A stretch of 64,000 nucleotides of DNA from Lucinisca nassula (lineage: Eukaryota; Mollusca; Bivalvia; Lucinida; Lucinidae). Location: contig OY757011.1 in the NCBI GenBank assembly GCA_963580285.1, forward strand, positions 151,837,092 to 151,901,091, read 5' to 3'. The stretch's first letter is position 1, and each line of letters starts with the position of its first letter. A program made the position numbers and the translations under genes. Under the pieces are notes generated by a model. The model saw nothing but the letters and a program-made list of their open reading frames with translations. It was not told the DNA's origin and ran no database searches. Shown here piece after piece: positions 46,101-49,100 of this stretch.

Positions 46101-49100
46101 AAGGCTCCTGGGGAGCTATTGTGATCGGTCATCTTCCGACGACGTCGTCCGTCCGGATGTCCGTCCACAATTCCTTTAAACGACATCTCCTCCTAAACCA
46201 CTGAACAGATTTTGCCAAACTTGGCAGAAATGATCTTTGGGTGGTCCTCTCTCAAAGTTGTTCAAAGAATTGCATTCCATGCAGAACTCTGGTTGCCATG
46301 GCAACAAAATGGGAAAATAAGAAAAAAAAACTTTAAAATCTTCTTGTCTGAACCCAGAAGGCCCAGATCATTGATATTTGGTATGAAGCTTCATCTAGTA
46401 GACCTCTACCAAGATTGTTCAAATTATTGCCCTGGGGCCAAAAATGGCCCCGCCCTGGGGCGTACTGGTTTTACATAGGCTTATATAGGGAAAACCTTTA
46501 AAAATCTTCTTGTCTGAAACCAGAAGGCCCAGGTCTTTGATATTTGGTATGAAGCTTCATCTAGTGGACCTCTACAGTACCAAGATTGTTCAAATTATTG
46601 CCCAGGGCCTACACTGTTTGCAACATTTTCAACAAATTTCCAAATAGTTTTTGAAGAAAACACAACCTGACACACCTAAATTTTGAAATGGACTCCTGCT
46701 ATATATAAGGTGGAAGATTCAATTTGGTACAAAAAGGGTTAATCTCTGATTCTATGGTTATTGTTTATAGGCATGTGAAGCATGGAAGAAAGAAGCAGAA
46801 GACAGTGCTAGAAAGATGAAAGTAGCCGAGGAGGAGAAACAGCAGATGGTGAAACAGAGGGATGAGGTAAACACGATTCAGCCTCAACTACACCACCACT
46901 TCTTTATAACATCATTGTTTGCTTCGAAAGTAGAAACAGTGTTACTTACATTACTGTGTTATATCCAGAAAAAAATGCATAGGCAGTGCGAGGCGGACCG
47001 TCCATGCTAATAATCCCTATTGGTTTCATTGGGCGACTGGGCCTGAGATGTCATTTCACCTCAATGTCGGGTAAAAGTCCCACAAAATGGAAGCAACGTC
47101 TCCAAAATGACCTTTAGTGTTGACGGGGACGTTAAACCTCAAATCAAACAAACAAACAAACAAAAATGCATAGACTATACAGAAATAATCTTGTTTCTAT
47201 GTACATTAAAATTCCTATATTAAGACCACCTTTGGAACTGTTCAAAAGTGGTCTTAACCACCACTTTTGAACAGTCCCAAAGATGGTCTCTGACCAGAGA
47301 ACATTGTATGCAGAAAACACAAAGAAAGAATAACTGAAGAACTCAAAATAAGCTTTTTAAAGTAAAATTAATCTCAATTTTTGGTGGTCTTAATAGCAGA
47401 ATTTTACTGTACTCTGTGTGTTTTTGCCCATGTTTGAGTAAGCCCTGTCCTGTACTAAAATAGAAACACAAAAGAATACAAAACAAATTTGTCTCAGTTT
47501 CTCACACACGGAGGTCACAAGGCTTTCATTAGTTTGTGTACAGATGCATCTTGTGGTATCATTCTGTTGTATGCCATGGCCAGTGACTGGTCTTGACCTA
47601 TTTTTGCTTCGTTGAGCATTATCAATCAGCAGTTGTGACATAATCTTTTTAAAAATAGAAATCCTTTGTTTCTGTTGCGCCTGCATTTGTATGAAGCCAT
47701 TTTTTTGTGCATTTGTTCAACCAGCCGTCAACATATACATTATTTCAAGCTTCGACAAAAATGTTCAAGGCCATATCCTGCTTTTCAGCCAAATACCTTT
47801 CCACTTGATACTCATTAGAACAGTTAACCCTTGTCCTGCTGAATATTTATATATGCCACACCCACTGCTGATTATCAGCCAATCAGATTGCTAGATGCAA
47901 ATTATTGCAACAAATTCATGAACTGAATGACAAACAACGAAGATCCTGATCAGATGGCTTCTGAAGAAGCCATCTGATCTGGATCTTCATTGTTTGAAAT
48001 AAGACACACCCGGGTTCAGCAGGACAAGGGTTATTAACATTTTAGCCACTAACAAGCTAACGATGCTTAGAACCACTTGACCCTGGTGTTTCATTATCCT
48101 CAGAAATATTTTTTCAGGCTCTGGGTATGTACAAGAAGGTGAAGATGGAGTCAAATGCAATGAAGAACCCAAGTATGGGGCTAAGATATATATCTCAGTC
48201 TCCGAACGAACTAGAGGTTATGATGTTTCCTCAGTTACAGAGGCTACAGCAACAGTTGAGAAATGATCTCGAAAAGGTTGAACAGGTACGCGAGACCCTT
48301 TTACTGATAAAACATGAAATATGACCTTTGCTCTGACATCTTTCTTAGCCTGCTAGCCATCGCTTCAGATGAGGAGGCATAGCAAGGATAATTAATGGAT
48401 AATTTTGAGAACACCGGGCATATTTTTCCACCTTTTTTCAAAGGGAGTCAACTTTCGGAACTTCCTGTTCGCTTTTCTATAAGACCTGTCCCACTTCAGG
48501 AGCAAATTCTTTCCATTAAGAACCGACCCCCATTGTCATGGGAGACAAAAATACTTGCGCAGGAGTTGCCTCCCCTGAAGGTGTATTCATTCCCCTTTAT
48601 TCTTCATAAAATCATATTTTGTGGGTTGTTGTCAGAATTTCCTCAATTTCCTCAACGAGGGGATTCTAACAAGTACCCACAACATATACTTGTGACAAAA
48701 AAACCAAGGAAACTTATCGCTTAATTATCTTTGTTATACCTGCTTATCTGGAACTATGCTGATAGATGTGGGAGTTGTTAGAGCCACACTGTGCCTTGGG
48801 TAAAGCATATGAAAGTTTGGGCCTTATCCTCTCTAATAGTTATACCCTGGCATACGAAGTATGTCAGGGTGTATATAGTTTTATTCTTTCCGTCCGTTCG
48901 TTGGTTCGTTCGTTCGTTAGTTCGTACTTCCATCTGTCCCGCCGTTCGTCAACCTGTACGTCAAAGTTTTGTGTGAAACCTTTTTGACAGCTCATATCTC
49001 TGTAACCACATGTTAAATGTTCTTCATATTTGGTAAAGGATATCTCTATAGCATTACCTTTCATATGGAGTATCTAAGCCCCTAGGTGGGCTGTCCGTCC

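Noticed and set aside
46212..46478. 88-residue frame starting MPNLAEMIFGWSSLK
   Set aside because: It lies in the tandem module of a rolling-circle-like element; similar frames occur in each module copy.
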